Part shown: positions 10,562 to 18,417 of the stretch, in pieces
Position numbering within the stretch: the first letter of the stretch is position 1
Layout of the letters: each line of letters opens with the position of its first letter
Source of the DNA: Candidatus Sulfopaludibacter sp. SbA3
Lineage (GTDB): Bacteria; Acidobacteriota; Terriglobia; Bryobacterales; Bryobacteraceae
Assembly (NCBI GenBank): GCA_945893365.1
Contig: CAMDED010000048.1
Coordinates: 1 to 48,358 of the forward strand
Length of the DNA: 48,358 nt
Direction of reading: 5' to 3'
The notes under the pieces: generated by a model
The model's database searches: none
What the model was told of the DNA's origin: nothing
Seen by the model: the letters and a program-made list of their open reading frames with translations, nothing else
Position numbers and translations under genes: made by a program

Positions 10562-11431
10562 TCATTCGGCCACTTCGGTAACCGTCACGGCGACTTCCAT
10601 ATCTAGGAAGGCTTCCGGGGAACCCACGTAGGCGCCCCACAAGGGCAGCACTTGATCGGGAGCCCACGCGACCGCGACGCGAATCAGATTGCGGTTGCCG
10701 ATGATGCTGTTGGTAGGGTCGAAGTCGATCCAGCCGGCGCCGGGCAGATAAGCTTGCATCCATGCATGCGTCGCTCCGCCGCCGGCGAGGCCGGAACTGT
10801 TGGGCACGAAGATATAACCGCTGACAAACCGCGCCGCGATACCGAGCGACTTGGCGGCTTCCATCATCAGAACCGCGAAATCCCGGCAACTGCCCCGCCG
10901 GTTCCGCAACGTCTCCTCGGGGGTCTGAACGCCTTTCTCGACACGGCGGGTGTAGATGAACCGTTCGCGAATGCCCTTGGTCATGGCGCGAAGTATTTTC
11001 ATGGTACCGGTAGTATCCGACGGATCGAGAAACTGCAATGCCCATTCGGAAACGAGTCCGACCGGGTACTGATGAGCCAGGGCGCGCTCGAGATTGGGGA
11101 AGTCCTCGTCCGAATAGCGGAAGGGATACGTCCGCGCATACTCCTCAAGTGGATACTCCGGCATGGTGTTCTCGAAATGCTCGAGCGTCACCGTGCTTTC
11201 AAAACGTAGCTCGGCCGTGGTCCCCTCAAAGGTGGCGACCGCGACGGAGTTGTCGAACGGATCGTGAAGCCAGCGTAGATGAACCGGTTGCGGCGTGATC
11301 GCCAGGTTGGTCCGGATCAACCGCAGGTCGTGACTTTCACGGGGGCGGAACATCATGCGATGCTCGCCCAGGCCGACCGGCTCACGGTAACGGTAGACGG
11401 TCGAGTGGCGCACCGTGAGAAGAGACGTCAT
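10562..11431 (-). CDS. Transglutaminase-like cysteine protein (first of pair)
   Basis: A 289-residue member of the transglutaminase-like superfamily (bacterial type with an N-terminal beta domain). The N-terminus LTVRHSTVYRYREPVGLGEHRMMFRPRESHDLRL is the typical strand-rich lead-in. The core has the catalytic Cys in RRGSCRDFAVLMMEAAKSLGIAARFVSGY, the His in GGGATHAWMQAYLPGAGWIDFDPTN, and the following Asp. Members of this family are peptidases or amidases of unknown substrate. The start is ATG at 11,431, overlapping the stop of the upstream transglutaminase-like gene (ATGA). A longer frame to 11,476 is less likely. Confidence 0.88.
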   Translation of the reverse strand: MTSLLTVRHSTVYRYREPVGLGEHRMMFRPRESHDLRLIRTNLAITPQPVHLRWLHDPFDNSVAVATFEGTTAELRFESTVTLEHFENTMPEYPLEEYARTYPFRYSDEDFPNLERALAHQYPVGLVSEWALQFLDPSDTTGTMKILRAMTKGIRERFIYTRRVEKGVQTPEETLRNRRGSCRDFAVLMMEAAKSLGIAARFVSGYIFVPNSSGLAGGGATHAWMQAYLPGAGWIDFDPTNSIIGNRNLIRVAVAWAPDQVLPLWGAYVGSPEAFLDMEVAVTVTEVAE

Positions 11432-12270
11432 CCGGTTGCTCCGCGAACCTCGCCGCGCGGGATCTCGTCGGTCCACACTTTGAAGCTCTCGAGCGTGTTA
11501 GGTCCGAAGGTGGTGGCGATCGCGACATCGGAGGCGTCGCGGCCACGCGCCATCAGGATGCGGCCGATGCGCGGCACGTTGTTGCGCGGGTCGAACAACT
11601 GCCAGCGGCCGCCGATCCAGGCCTCGAACCACGCCGCGAAATCGCCCACGGCGAAAGGAGGCGGCGTTCCGAGATCGCTCAGGTAGCCGGTGCAGTATCG
11701 CGCTGGAATGTTCATCGAGCGGCAGAAGGCGATGGCGAGATGCGCGTAGTCGCGGCAGACGCCGGTCCGTTCATTGAAAGCCTCCGCGGCGCTACGGGTG
11801 GCGCGGGCGTTCTGGTAGTTGAAGGCAATATGGTTGTGGACGTAATCGCAGATCGCCTGCACGCGCGCGTGCCCCGGAGGCGTGGCGCCGAAGAGTTGCC
11901 AGGCGGTCTGAGACAGGAGATCGGTCTCACAATAGCGGCTGCCCAGCAGGAACCCGAGAGTTTCTTCGGGCAGATCCTGCACGGAGTCCTGACCTGCGCC
12001 GAACACAATCTCGTCCGGCCGGCCGTTATCTTCGATCACACCGTCGGCGGCGAGGCGAAGGCGGCCGGCGGGCGCGAGGACGCGGTTGCACCGGTTTCCG
12101 AAGAAGTCGCGGTAGCCGGTGATGGGAATCGACGGCTCGGTGTCGAGGCGATCGGGGACGATGATGTCGGATGCCCGTGAATCGTGGATATTCACCACGA
12201 GGATGATCGGCGTGGGTTGCGGAAAGCTATAGATGAGTTCGAAACCAATCCGGAGTTGCATGGCAAACAC
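11428..12270 (-). CDS. Transglutaminase-like cysteine protein (second of pair)
   Basis: A 280-residue transglutaminase-like protein. The catalytic Cys is in NERTGVCRDYAHLAIAFCRSMNIPARYCTGYL, and the downstream catalytic His position is replaced by FAAWFEAWIGGRWQLFDPRNN. Where the neighbour has THAWMQAYL this protein has DFAAWFEAWI, so the usual His may be lost and activity is uncertain. It is the upstream partner of the other transglutaminase-like gene, and the ATGA overlap implies co-translation. The alternative start at 12,261 (MQLRIGFELIY) fits the family equally well. Confidence 0.85.
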   Translation of the reverse strand: MFAMQLRIGFELIYSFPQPTPIILVVNIHDSRASDIIVPDRLDTEPSIPITGYRDFFGNRCNRVLAPAGRLRLAADGVIEDNGRPDEIVFGAGQDSVQDLPEETLGFLLGSRYCETDLLSQTAWQLFGATPPGHARVQAICDYVHNHIAFNYQNARATRSAAEAFNERTGVCRDYAHLAIAFCRSMNIPARYCTGYLSDLGTPPPFAVGDFAAWFEAWIGGRWQLFDPRNNVPRIGRILMARGRDASDVAIATTFGPNTLESFKVWTDEIPRGEVRGATG

Positions 12271-12660
12271 CTCAATTCGCGGCGTCGAAAAACCGCGGGC
12301 TGCGCGCTGTCGGGATTTAGGAGCAATGCGATGGCCATAGTCCTGGGGAGGTTTGGGAAGGTGTGCTATCGGAGAACGCTCTCCGGCTGCGGACGCGAAT
12401 TTTCGACCGCCCGGCTGGCCCTACGGGGGAATCGGGGACCGAAGGATTGTCGCTACCCGCGACTCCGGTATCTCTAATAGTATCAGGAATCCGGCGCGAT
12501 GGAAGTTCTCCGGTTCGCGGCCGTTCGGGGCCGGTCGGCTCCGGCTCCCGCTGGAATTCCCGTTGCTATCCGAGCGAGTCGCCTCCCGCGCAGGTCCCGG
12601 CCCCCCAACGCGCAGTTCCCGGCCCCTCCGCGCGGGTCCCGCCGCCCTTCCGCCAGAACT
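12271..12660. other. Gene-poor stretch between transglutaminase pair and blaI
   Basis: No convincing gene. It is the divergent upstream region of the transglutaminase-like pair and of blaI, very C-rich from about 12,530. It contains three tandem imperfect copies of a 20-22 bp unit, listed separately. Confidence 0.6.
12587..12650. repeat. Three tandem imperfect 20-22 bp GC-rich repeats
   Basis: Units begin at 12,587, 12,609 and 12,629. Each opens with CGCGC(A/G)G and continues with a (G/T)TCCCG(G/C)CCCC-like tail. They lie 80-160 bases upstream of blaI, just before the promoter. Function unknown; replication slippage is the simplest origin. Confidence 0.6.
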
Positions 12661-12661
12661 A

Positions 12662-12733
12662 TTAATTCTTTAATTGACAGGCTTCGAGATTCCTGGTAAA
12701 AAGACTAAAGACGGCAAACTGTTAATTCTTTAA
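12662..12733 (+). promoter_or_regulatory. blaI promoter with paired operator-like boxes
   Basis: A -35 TTGACA (12,674-12,679), a 17-base spacer and a -10-like TAAAAA (12,697-12,702) form a plausible promoter. Two identical 12-mers TTAATTCTTTAA lie at 12,662-12,673, abutting the -35, and at 12,722-12,733, just before the RBS. BlaI-type repressors usually bind repeated sites in their own promoter, so autoregulation through these two boxes is the likely reading. The RBS TGGAGG is at 12,738-12,743. Confidence 0.65.
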
Positions 12734-12747
12734 GATGTGGAGGACGC

Positions 12748-13125
12748 ATGGCGCGGAAGAGGTCGACGACGTTGACGGAAGCGGAAGCGAAGCTCATGGA
12801 CATCTTATGGGACAAGGGCCGCGCCACAGTTGGAGACGTGGTTGAGGCTCTGCCGGAAGGGCCTCCGCTCGCCTACAGCACGGTTCTGACGACCATGCGA
12901 ATTCTGGAACAGAAAGGATTTGTGCGACACGTAAAGGAAGGCCGCGCGTTCCATTACGAACCTGTCGTCGATCGCGGCGAAGCCGGCGGAAGCGCCATCG
13001 CGCAGATTCTGACGCGCTTTTTCCGGAACTCGCCCGAGCTGCTGGTCATGAACCTGCTCGCGCACGAGAGCGTCGACAAGAAAGAATTGATCCGGCTGAA
13101 GAAATTGATTGAGGAAGCGAAGTAG
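12748..13125 (+). CDS. blaI: BlaI/MecI/CopY-family transcriptional repressor
   Basis: A 125-residue winged-helix repressor of the BlaI family. The DNA-binding half reads LTEAEAKLMDILWDKGRATVGDVVEAL...AYSTVLTTMRILEQKGFVRHVKEGRAFHYEPVV. The C-terminal half has the helices used for dimerisation and the site of regulated cleavage. In the BlaR1/BlaI paradigm, a membrane sensor protease inactivates the repressor on a cell-wall or antibiotic signal. Here the M56 protease gene follows after 12 bp. Start is ATG with a strong RBS; stop is TAG. No beta-lactamase gene is nearby, so the target is probably this operon and unknown distant genes. Confidence 0.9.
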   Translation: MARKRSTTLTEAEAKLMDILWDKGRATVGDVVEALPEGPPLAYSTVLTTMRILEQKGFVRHVKEGRAFHYEPVVDRGEAGGSAIAQILTRFFRNSPELLVMNLLAHESVDKKELIRLKKLIEEAK

Positions 13126-13137
13126 GAGCGGACCGAA

Positions 13138-15591
13138 ATGAACACTGCCTTGCAGGTTATGCCATCGCTGATGAATTCCGTTCCGGCCGGCTTGCTGATC
13201 GCGGGCCTGTGCTGGCTGATGCTGCGGTTCCTGCGCGCGGCCAACGCCGCCACGCGGTACTCGATCTGGTTTGTTGCGTTGATGGCGGTCTCCGTGATGC
13301 CGCTCGCTATTGGACGCCGGGCGGTCCCGGTCCCATCCAGGCATGAGGTGATTTTCGCCGGGGAGCACGCGCCGGCGTTCCCCGAAGGCGTCAGGACGGA
13401 GATCGTGGTGGATCCGGCGATGGAGATCGCGGCGGATCGCGTGCCGGCCGAGGCGAGCCGCGATCCACTCAGGTTCAGCCCCTCCAGCCTCACCTTGGGC
13501 ATCGATCTGGGCGTGGCGCTGTTCTCCGGCTGGCTTGCGGGTGTCGCTTTCATGTTGGGCCGTCTCGCCCTGAGCGCCTTGCGCACCGTCACTCTTCGCC
13601 GGAGCTCGGTTCCCTTCGATTCGGAAGTAGAGGGACGTCTCCCGTCCGTTGCGCCGGCGCGTCTTGCGATCTCGCCAAACATCACATCGCCGATCACGAT
13701 CGGGTTTCGAAAGCCCGTCATCCTGATTCCGGCGGCGCTTGCCGGCCGCATCACGGAGCGCGATCTGGAGTTCATCGCACTGCACGAATCGGCGCATGTT
13801 CTTCGGGGAGACGCGTGGACCAATCTCGCGCAGCGGTTGGTAGAAGCGCTGCTGTTCTTCCATCCGGCGGTCTGGTTCATCGGGCGCAGGCTGAACCTGG
13901 AGCGCGAGATCGCGTGCGACGACTGGACGATCGCCCGGACGCGGCAACACAAACACTACGCCGAATGCCTGACACGGCTCATCGAGCTTGGCGGATGGAG
14001 CCCGCAACCCGCCCTTGCGACCGGTGTGCTCCATTTCCCGCGGCAGATTTCGAGGAGGATTGAGATGATATTGAACCAGAAGCGTAACCGCGTTCCCGTG
14101 ACCAATAAGTTTGCGGCGCTGTTCGCCGGCGCCCTCGCGATCGGCGGCGTCGCGCTATTCAGCCACGCCAGCCGTCTGGTTGCCGCCGAGGACCCCAAGG
14201 CGGTTCCCGTTCAAAAGCCCGCTTCAGGCCCACGGGTACTGCCCGAGCAGCGGTTTGAACGTGTTGCGCCGAGAAACGTCCGGGTCGTTCAAAGCGATCG
14301 CGGCGGCCGGCGCGAGATGGAGGTCAGCTGGTCGAGCGGCTGGGACCGGCTTTCGATCCGGACGAAAGGCGAAATCGATTTTACGGACGACGACCGCGAC
14401 ATCCGGAGTATCGAGCCTTACGGCTACTTCCGGGTGGAAGAGAGAAGCTGGTTCTTCTTGCAGCGCAGAATTGAAGTTGCGGCGGATCATTCGGGGATTC
14501 TGACACGAACGTATGAGGTTCAGGGCGACCAGAAGCCGTTTGACAGTCAAGCCAAAGGCTGGATGGGCGCGATGCTGTCCACCATGGTCCGCGATTTGGG
14601 CGCCGGCGCGGAGAGCCGGGTACGGCGAATCTTCGCGCAACGGGGGGTCGGCGGCGTTCTGGACGAAATTTCGCGTATCCGTCCCGATGGCGTGAAGTGC
14701 ACCTACTTCCGCCATTTGATCGACCTGACCGGTCCCGGGCACGCCGATCTCGATCGGATTCTCAGGCGCGTCGCGCGGGAGATCGGATCCGATGGCGACA
14801 AGTCCCGCCTGCTTCACGATGTCTCCGAGGATGCGCTTACGGCCGCCGCGCCGCGAGCCGCCTTTTTCGAAGCCGTCCAGACAATCGGCTCCGACGGCGA
14901 CCGCAGCCGCTTGCTTCATGAAGTCCTGACCGAAGGAGTGCGGCCACCTGAAACTTTGGCGCTGGTGCTGAAATCCGCGGCGCGAATCGGCTCGGATGGC
15001 GACAAATCGCGAGTGCTCACCGAGCTCACCACGCTTCACCCCATCGACGACACGCTTCGGCCGGCATTCTTCAGAGCGGTGGCGACGATTGGGTCGGACG
15101 GCGACCGGGCGCGCGTGCTTTCGGCCACGATGAAAGAATCGTCCAGCTACAAGGAAACGATGGTCGAAGTGTTGAAGGCGATCGGACGCATCGGGTCCGA
15201 CGGAGATAAGGCGCGGCTGCTCGTGCAGACGACCGAGCTGTATACGAAGGACGATGCGCTCCGCGTTCCCTTTTTCCTATCGGTCTCGACAATCGGCTCG
15301 GACGGCGATCGCCATCGCGTTCTTGCCGCGCTTCTGCATCGGGGAGGCATTTCCCGCGAGACCATGCTGGACTTGCTGCGCGCCGCGACTCGCCTCGGTT
15401 CGGACGGCGAAAAGTCCAGGCTCTTGGTCGAGTTCACCAGGGTCTGTCCCACTGACGAGGCGCTGCTGTCGGCGGTGCTCGACGCTGCCGCAAGCATTGG
15501 ATCGGACGGTGACTACCGGCGCGTGGTGTCGGCCCTCGCGGAGCGAAGCGGAGGCAAAAGCGCGATCGCAAAAAAGGCGAAAGCGGACTGA
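13138..15591 (+). CDS. BlaR1-like M56 membrane metallopeptidase with C-terminal 34-aa repeats
   Basis: An 817-residue sensor-protease partner of BlaI. The N-terminal half has membrane helices (near residues 13-33, 38-60 and 120-145) and the zinc motif HESAH at residues 216-220, followed by the M56 helix with RRLNLEREIACDDW. A further helix at about 325-345 (KFAALFAGALAIGGVALFSHAS) should place the C-terminus in the periplasm. That region is a beta-rich section followed by eight copies of a unit starting (I/L)GSDG(D/E)xxR(L/V)(L/V), each 34 residues apart, beginning at residue 549. Normal BlaR1 proteins instead carry a penicillin-binding domain, so the signal sensed here is not beta-lactam by that route. 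Confidence 0.85.
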   Translation: MNTALQVMPSLMNSVPAGLLIAGLCWLMLRFLRAANAATRYSIWFVALMAVSVMPLAIGRRAVPVPSRHEVIFAGEHAPAFPEGVRTEIVVDPAMEIAADRVPAEASRDPLRFSPSSLTLGIDLGVALFSGWLAGVAFMLGRLALSALRTVTLRRSSVPFDSEVEGRLPSVAPARLAISPNITSPITIGFRKPVILIPAALAGRITERDLEFIALHESAHVLRGDAWTNLAQRLVEALLFFHPAVWFIGRRLNLEREIACDDWTIARTRQHKHYAECLTRLIELGGWSPQPALATGVLHFPRQISRRIEMILNQKRNRVPVTNKFAALFAGALAIGGVALFSHASRLVAAEDPKAVPVQKPASGPRVLPEQRFERVAPRNVRVVQSDRGGRREMEVSWSSGWDRLSIRTKGEIDFTDDDRDIRSIEPYGYFRVEERSWFFLQRRIEVAADHSGILTRTYEVQGDQKPFDSQAKGWMGAMLSTMVRDLGAGAESRVRRIFAQRGVGGVLDEISRIRPDGVKCTYFRHLIDLTGPGHADLDRILRRVAREIGSDGDKSRLLHDVSEDALTAAAPRAAFFEAVQTIGSDGDRSRLLHEVLTEGVRPPETLALVLKSAARIGSDGDKSRVLTELTTLHPIDDTLRPAFFRAVATIGSDGDRARVLSATMKESSSYKETMVEVLKAIGRIGSDGDKARLLVQTTELYTKDDALRVPFFLSVSTIGSDGDRHRVLAALLHRGGISRETMLDLLRAATRLGSDGEKSRLLVEFTRVCPTDEALLSAVLDAAASIGSDGDYRRVVSALAERSGGKSAIAKKAKAD
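14782..15564 (+). repeat. Eight in-frame 102-bp repeats encoding GSDGD units
   Basis: The motif (I/L)GSDG(D/E) recurs at a constant 102-bp spacing, first at 14,782 and last at 15,496. Odd units tend to be preceded by Arg or Glu and even ones by Thr or Ser, suggesting paired units of about 68 residues. The 34-residue period and helix-like content resemble alpha-solenoid repeats. Confidence 0.85.
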
Positions 15592-15657
15592 TCGAGTGCG
15601 GCGGCCATTTGATTAGCGCTGCTCTCGGGGCACGGGGGTGATAGGTGGATGTTCGCG

Positions 15658-15692
15658 AGTAACGAAAGGCGGCCCCGTTCAAGGGACCGCCC
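15658..15692 (-). terminator. Rho-independent terminator of pnp
   Basis: On the minus strand a 9-bp stem GGCGGTCCC / GGGGCCGCC with one mismatch and a 6-base loop is followed by TTTCGTTACT. It lies 26 bases past the pnp stop. The hairpin could also act on the converging blaI-M56 transcript. Confidence 0.65.
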
Positions 15693-15717
15693 TGAAACGC
15701 ACCTCGGCGCGAATCCG

Positions 15718-17820
15718 CTATTGAGTTTTCAGCTTTTCGCGCTGTTCCCGCAGAATCGCTTTGCGGCTCAGTTTGATCTTGTTGCCTTCAAGGCCGAGAA
15801 CCTTGACCATGATCTGGTCGCCTTCCTTCAGCTCGTCGCGGACATCCTTCACGCGCGTCTCGGCGATCTCGCTGATGTGCAGCAAGCCGTCCGTTCCCGG
15901 GAAAATCTCGACAAACGCGCCGAAATCCACCAGCCGTACAACTTTGCCAAGATACGTCTTGCCGACTTCGGCCGTCGCCGTCAGGTCGCTGACGATCTGG
16001 ATCGCCTTCTTCGCCGAGGCTTCGTCGCTCGATGCGATATGGATCGTGCCATCGTCTTCGACGTCGATCTTCACGCCTGTCTGCTCGATGATGCCCCGAA
16101 TCACCTTTCCGCCGGTTCCGATCACGTCGCGGATCTTGTCGGTCGGAATGTGCATCGTGTAGATGCGCGGTGCGTAGGGCGACATGTTGGCGTTCACCGC
16201 TGGAAGAGCCGCGTCCATCTTGTCCAACAGGAACAGCCGCCCCCGCCGTGCCTGGCCGAGTGCTTCCTTCAAAATGGCCATGGTCACGTTCGGGACCTTG
16301 ATGTCCATCTGGAGACCTGTGATGCCCGCGCGCGTTCCGGCGACCTTGAAGTCCATATCGCCATAGTGGTCTTCGGCGCCGGCGATATCCGTCAGGATAG
16401 CGTAGTCGTCGCCCTCTTTCACCAGACCCATTGCCACACCCGCGACGGGAGCCAGAATGGGCACGCCCGCATCCATCAGCGACAACGAGGCGCCACAGAC
16501 CGAGGCCATCGAGCTCGAACCGTTCGATTCCAGAATATCGCTGACCACGCGCAGCGTGTACGGGAAGCCCGCTTCGTCGGGAACTACGGGCAGGAGCGAC
16601 CGTTCCGCGAGCGCCCCGTGCCCGATTTCCCGGCGTCCGGCTCCACGCATAAACCCAACTTCTCCAACGGAAAACGGAGGGAAATTATAGTGCAACATGA
16701 AGCGCTTCGTATTCTCGCCGACGGACTCGATCAGCTCGATGCGCTGGGCGTCGTCCTTCGTGCCCAGAGTCACCGTGACCAAAGCCTGGGTTTCACCACG
16801 GGTGAAAAGAGCGGAACCGTGCGTGCGCGGCAGTAGCCCGGTCTCGATGGTGATCTTGCGGATCTCGTCGAAAGCCCGGCCGTCCGGACGGCGGCGCTCT
16901 TTCAGCATTTCGTCGCGGAAGATCCGCTCCTTGAGCGTGTCGAAAACCGATTTTCCCTCGACCTTATCTTCTTCCTCCAGCGCGTCGAGAGCGGCGTACT
17001 TGATTTCAGCGATCCTGCTGTAGCTCTCAAGTTTGCCGTACTTCTCCGTATTGAGCGCATCGGCCAGGGAATCGCGGCTGCTCTCGGTGACCTTGTCGAG
17101 AAGGATCTGGTTCACGGCGGCGGGCGTATAGGTTCGCTTGGTCTTCCCGACGGCGGCAACCATCTGCTTGATGACCGCGCAAATCTTCTTGCAGCAATCG
17201 TGCCCGAACTCGATGGCGGCGAGGATTTCCTCCTCGGTGGCCTGCTTCGCGCCCGCCTCGACCATCACGATACCGCCCTCGGTGCCGGCGACGACGATGT
17301 TGAACTTCGATTCCTTGGATTCGGCGTAGGTGGGGTTGGCGATGAGCTTCCCGTTTATCTGCCCCACGCGGACCGCGCCGAGAAGGTGGTGGAACGGGAT
17401 ATCGGAAATGGCAAGCGCCGCTCCGGCGCCGACGATAGCCAGTTTGTCGGGATCGTGTTCGGTATCGGCCGAAAGCACCATCGCGATGATCTGGGTTTCG
17501 TTGGAATATCCTTCGGGGAAGAGGGGACGCACGGGCCTGTCGATTTGACGGCACGTAAGCACCTCCTTTTCCGAAGGGCGTCCCTCGCGTTTAATGAAAC
17601 CACCTGGAAATTTTCCGGCAGCGTAAGTGTATTCCCTGTAATCGACGGTGAGCGGAAAGAAGTTCGCTCCCGGTTTAGGTTGTTCGTTGGAACACGCGGT
17701 GACCAGCACCATGGTATCCCCGGAACGAACGACGACGGCCCCATTGGCCTGTTTGGCAAGCTTGCCTGTTTCCAGAGTGATTTTACGGCCACCCAGGTCT
17801 ACTTCGAAAATATGCGACAT
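15718..17820 (-). CDS. pnp: Polyribonucleotide nucleotidyltransferase (PNPase)
   Basis: 3'-5' phosphorolytic exoribonuclease and degradosome component, 700 residues. Domain order is RNase PH 1 (about 1-230), an all-helical linker, RNase PH 2 (about 320-545) with GGRYGLS-equivalent FTRGETQALVTVTLGTKDDAQ and GDMDFKVAGTRAGITGLQMDIK, then KH (TDKIRDVIGTGGKVIRGIIEQTG) and S1 (GKTYLGKVVRLVDFGAFVEIFPGTDGLLHISEIA). The start is ATG at 17,820 with RBS GGAGG, giving MSHIFEVDLGGRKITLETG. A longer frame to 17,934 runs through the leader hairpins and is unlikely. It lies 203 bp downstream of rpsO in the common rpsO-pnp arrangement. Confidence 0.97.
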   Translation of the reverse strand: MSHIFEVDLGGRKITLETGKLAKQANGAVVVRSGDTMVLVTACSNEQPKPGANFFPLTVDYREYTYAAGKFPGGFIKREGRPSEKEVLTCRQIDRPVRPLFPEGYSNETQIIAMVLSADTEHDPDKLAIVGAGAALAISDIPFHHLLGAVRVGQINGKLIANPTYAESKESKFNIVVAGTEGGIVMVEAGAKQATEEEILAAIEFGHDCCKKICAVIKQMVAAVGKTKRTYTPAAVNQILLDKVTESSRDSLADALNTEKYGKLESYSRIAEIKYAALDALEEEDKVEGKSVFDTLKERIFRDEMLKERRRPDGRAFDEIRKITIETGLLPRTHGSALFTRGETQALVTVTLGTKDDAQRIELIESVGENTKRFMLHYNFPPFSVGEVGFMRGAGRREIGHGALAERSLLPVVPDEAGFPYTLRVVSDILESNGSSSMASVCGASLSLMDAGVPILAPVAGVAMGLVKEGDDYAILTDIAGAEDHYGDMDFKVAGTRAGITGLQMDIKVPNVTMAILKEALGQARRGRLFLLDKMDAALPAVNANMSPYAPRIYTMHIPTDKIRDVIGTGGKVIRGIIEQTGVKIDVEDDGTIHIASSDEASAKKAIQIVSDLTATAEVGKTYLGKVVRLVDFGAFVEIFPGTDGLLHISEIAETRVKDVRDELKEGDQIMVKVLGLEGNKIKLSRKAILREQREKLKTQ

Positions 17821-17840
17821 TTTGGATTGTCCTCCAACCT

Positions 17841-17940
17841 CGGCCCGTTTTGACAGCGGGCCGGTCTTATATGGAGACTGGATCTGAAAGGAAGGCTGAA
17901 CACAGCCGGCATCCACCCAGGACCGTGTGTTCACACACGG
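17841..17940 (-). promoter_or_regulatory. Structured pnp leader with three hairpins
   Basis: Three perfect stems lie between rpsO and pnp: CCGTGTG/CACACGG with a 4-base loop (17,923-17,940), GGCTG/CAGCC (17,894-17,907), and CGGCCCG/CGGGCCG with a 9-base loop (17,841-17,863) immediately before the pnp RBS. In enterobacteria the pnp leader forms a stem-loop cut by RNase III, after which PNPase represses its own translation. The structures seen here fit such autoregulation by analogy only. Confidence 0.5.
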
Positions 17941-18023
17941 CGAGCGGGCATGGCGGAGGGAGTAGACGATAGCCGGAAAATCCGATGAGGCTCCGCGTTC
18001 ACTCCGCGCCAGCGAAGCGAACT

Positions 18024-18293
18024 CTAGCGGCGAATCCCTAATTTCAAGAGCACGGCCTTATAGCGTTCCGGGCTGGTATTCTTCAAATAGGTCAGAAGCC
18101 GGCGCCGCTTTGCGACCATTATCAGGAGTCCCCTTCGGGACGAATTGTCCTTCTTGTGGGCCCTGAAATGCTCCATGAGCTGCGTCAAGCGACCGCTCAA
18201 GAGCGCAATCTGAACTTCCGCCGAACCGGTGTCGGACTTGTGCGCCCGATTTCCGGAGATGATCTGCTGTTTCGCCTGAGCCGCCAGTGCCAT
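18024..18293 (-). CDS. rpsO: 30S ribosomal protein S15
   Basis: An 89-residue uS15 protein of normal length. It binds the central domain of 16S rRNA early in 30S assembly. Family segments are [55 protein letters not shown] and the terminal [15 protein letters not shown] start with RBS AAGGAG (18,307-18,312); TAG stop. pnp follows on the same strand. A mobile element has inserted just upstream of its promoter. Confidence 0.97.
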   Translation of the reverse strand: MALAAQAKQQIISGNRAHKSDTGSAEVQIALLSGRLTQLMEHFRAHKKDNSSRRGLLIMVAKRRRLLTYLKNTSPERYKAVLLKLGIRR

Positions 18294-18345
18294 TCTAGAG
18301 TTACTACTCCTTAATCTTCTCTTGTCTCGCTTTTAATACCACTAC

Positions 18346-18354
18346 AGAATAGCA
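18346..18354 (-). promoter_or_regulatory. Extended -10 promoter of rpsO
   Basis: On the minus strand TGC followed by TATTCT (-10 at 18,346-18,351) lies 52 bases before the rpsO ATG. The -35 position (18,369-18,374) has a poor match, which is tolerable with an extended -10. The mobile element's target duplication begins at 18,375, directly beyond that -35. Confidence 0.45.
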
Positions 18355-18374
18355 CAGTTCTTGAGAGATCGAAG

Positions 18375-18380
18375 AAATCC
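18375..18380. repeat. Target-site duplication, left copy (AAATCC)
   Basis: AAATCC occurs immediately outside the left terminal inverted repeat and again at 21,356-21,361 immediately outside the right one. This is the footprint of a transposition event. Confidence 0.85.
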
Positions 18381-18406
18381 GGTAGTGGGTGATTGTTGCG
18401 TTGACG
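18381..18406. repeat. Left terminal inverted repeat of the element
   Basis: 26 bases identical to the reverse complement of 21,330-21,355. The outermost bases GG(T) agree with the ends of IS1-family elements. Confidence 0.92.
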
Positions 18407-18417
18407 GTGGTTTCTGA

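Noticed and set aside
12748-15591. Beta-lactam resistance operon
   Set aside because: BlaI and an M56 protease are present, but no beta-lactamase or penicillin-binding domain is found here; the sensor part is a repeat array.
17821-17934. N-terminal extension of pnp
   Set aside because: It runs through leader hairpins and lacks an RBS, while the ATG at 17,820 has a GGAGG and the conserved beginning.
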